NCBI RefSeq assembly: GCF_947489355.1
Contig: NZ_CANLDD010000001.1
Span: forward strand, 1-64,000
DNA: 64,000 nt
Source of the DNA: an uncultured Microbulbifer sp.
GTDB lineage: Bacteria > Pseudomonadota > Gammaproteobacteria > Pseudomonadales > Cellvibrionaceae
Direction: 5' to 3'
Position 1 is the first letter of the stretch. Every line of letters starts with the position of its first letter. This document shows positions 63,400 to 64,000 of this stretch, piece by piece. The notes under the pieces were generated by a model. The model was not told where the DNA came from. It saw only the letters and a program-made list of their open reading frames with translations, and did not search any database. The translations under genes were made by a program, and so were the position numbers.

Positions 63400-64000
63400 C
63401 TATTTAAGTAACGGAGCAGTAAGACTTTCCAACTGGCCCCAAAGACAAGAGGCCCCATTGGGGTCGAGGGCGGGATCACCGGCTTGTAAAGCAACAACAC
63501 CTATGGTGTTGTGCCAATAGGTACCACGAGGGAGATCTTGCGTTGCACCTATCAACGAAGCTTGGGCGCCAGCTTCTTCGGAGATCAACTGAACGCTTCT
63601 CAACCAGGCAATAAAACCGGTTTTTGAGCCAATAAATCCACTTGCAACCACACCGGGGTGGACAGCAATTGGGTGCAGATTAGGATAACGTCTTTTAAGC
63701 TCGGCCACCTGCCAGAGATTTCCCAGCTTACTGCGGACGTATACCTTATTAGCCGAATCGTAGGGAATATCTGCTGAACACGCTTTTGCCAAAATGTAAA
63801 TATCACCTGTCGTCATTACAATTCGCGCGTTCCGGGTCAACAGGTTCCTTTCGATCAAAAGCCGATAGAGAATATGATGACCAAGAACGTTCACGGCAAA
63901 AGTCTTTTCGAGTCCCATTACCGTTTTTTCCGCTTTTTTCGGCAACAGTCCAGCATTACAAATCACTAAATCAAATGGCGTATCACCCAAACAATCGATA
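63400..64000 (-). CDS. Short-chain dehydrogenase, partial (N-terminus beyond the right edge)
   Basis: The frame is open to the window end, so the start and the Rossmann glycine motif are missing. Visible: LVICNAGLLP (NAG motif), NVLGHHILYRLL, RIVMTTGDIY (Ser position replaced by Thr-Gly), and the catalytic YVRSKLGN (YxxxK). VHPGVVASGFIG follows. It resembles the retinol dehydrogenase/WW-domain-oxidoreductase group of SDRs. The usual catalytic Ser two to three strands before Tyr is not obvious. Substrate unknown. Confidence 0.8.
   Translation of the reverse strand, partial: IDCLGDTPFDLVICNAGLLPKKAEKTVMGLEKTFAVNVLGHHILYRLLIERNLLTRNARIVMTTGDIYILAKACSADIPYDSANKVYVRSKLGNLWQVAELKRRYPNLHPIAVHPGVVASGFIGSKTGFIAWLRSVQLISEEAGAQASLIGATQDLPRGTYWHNTIGVVALQAGDPALDPNGASCLWGQLESLTAPLLK

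Overview
The window looks like chromosomal DNA of a marine-type gammaproteobacterium, plausibly a Cellvibrionales member related to Microbulbifer. This is inferred from UbiTUV, an ExbB with an N-terminal extension, abundant BIG2/FN3/RTX surface proteins and the codon style; no rRNA or other phylogenetic marker is present. I see no rRNA, tRNA, CRISPR array, phage module or replication origin. Much of the window is accessory DNA, with many decayed insertion-sequence and gene fragments between intact genes.

1-11 kb: a partial BIG2-repeat lipoprotein runs off the left edge. Next is a 3013-residue Sec-exported RHS/SpvB/FN3 protein whose C-terminus carries a lipase-like HSYGA motif. A small lipoprotein gene overlaps its stop codon by ATGA, a toxin and immunity layout. 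11-16 kb: a LysR regulator faces a DoxX, pirin and nitroreductase run that looks like an electrophile/quinone stress set. Decayed IS3 pieces, a displaced rhs fragment and csrA follow. 17-26 kb: an unknown exported protein, a 1349-residue Het-C-like/VWA/RTX protein whose repeats continue past two in-frame stops, and a second BIG2 lipoprotein with 261-bp tandem repeats. 26.6 kb: a solitary LysR regulator.

27.8-42 kb is a metal/haem uptake region. It holds two nearly identical copies of a short TrmO-like gene, each with the same conserved leader, and a NikA/NikB/NikC-like ABC importer with both ATPase domains fused in one protein. A Fur-box-controlled TonB receptor follows, then an opposing operon of haem oxygenase, ExbB, ExbD, TonB and a DUF454 membrane protein, and finally a FecI-like sigma factor under a second Fur-like box. 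The likely logic is iron-starvation-induced uptake powered by a dedicated TonB complex, with haem oxygenase releasing iron.

43.5-46.7 kb: a DGC-type zinc-binding protein precedes ubiT, ubiU and ubiV (oxygen-independent ubiquinone synthesis). 46.9-61.2 kb: two direct copies of a decayed rtcR 3' end (about 835 bp each) bracket a visibly AT-rich island. The island carries a DGC gene fragment, IS66 remnants and eight leftward genes for exported or membrane-anchored proteins of unknown function, including three tandem paralogues, one of them frameshifted. This island is the best candidate for an undescribed system. 61.3-64 kb: cytochrome b561, a metallo-beta-lactamase-fold lipoprotein and a short-chain dehydrogenase cut by the right edge.
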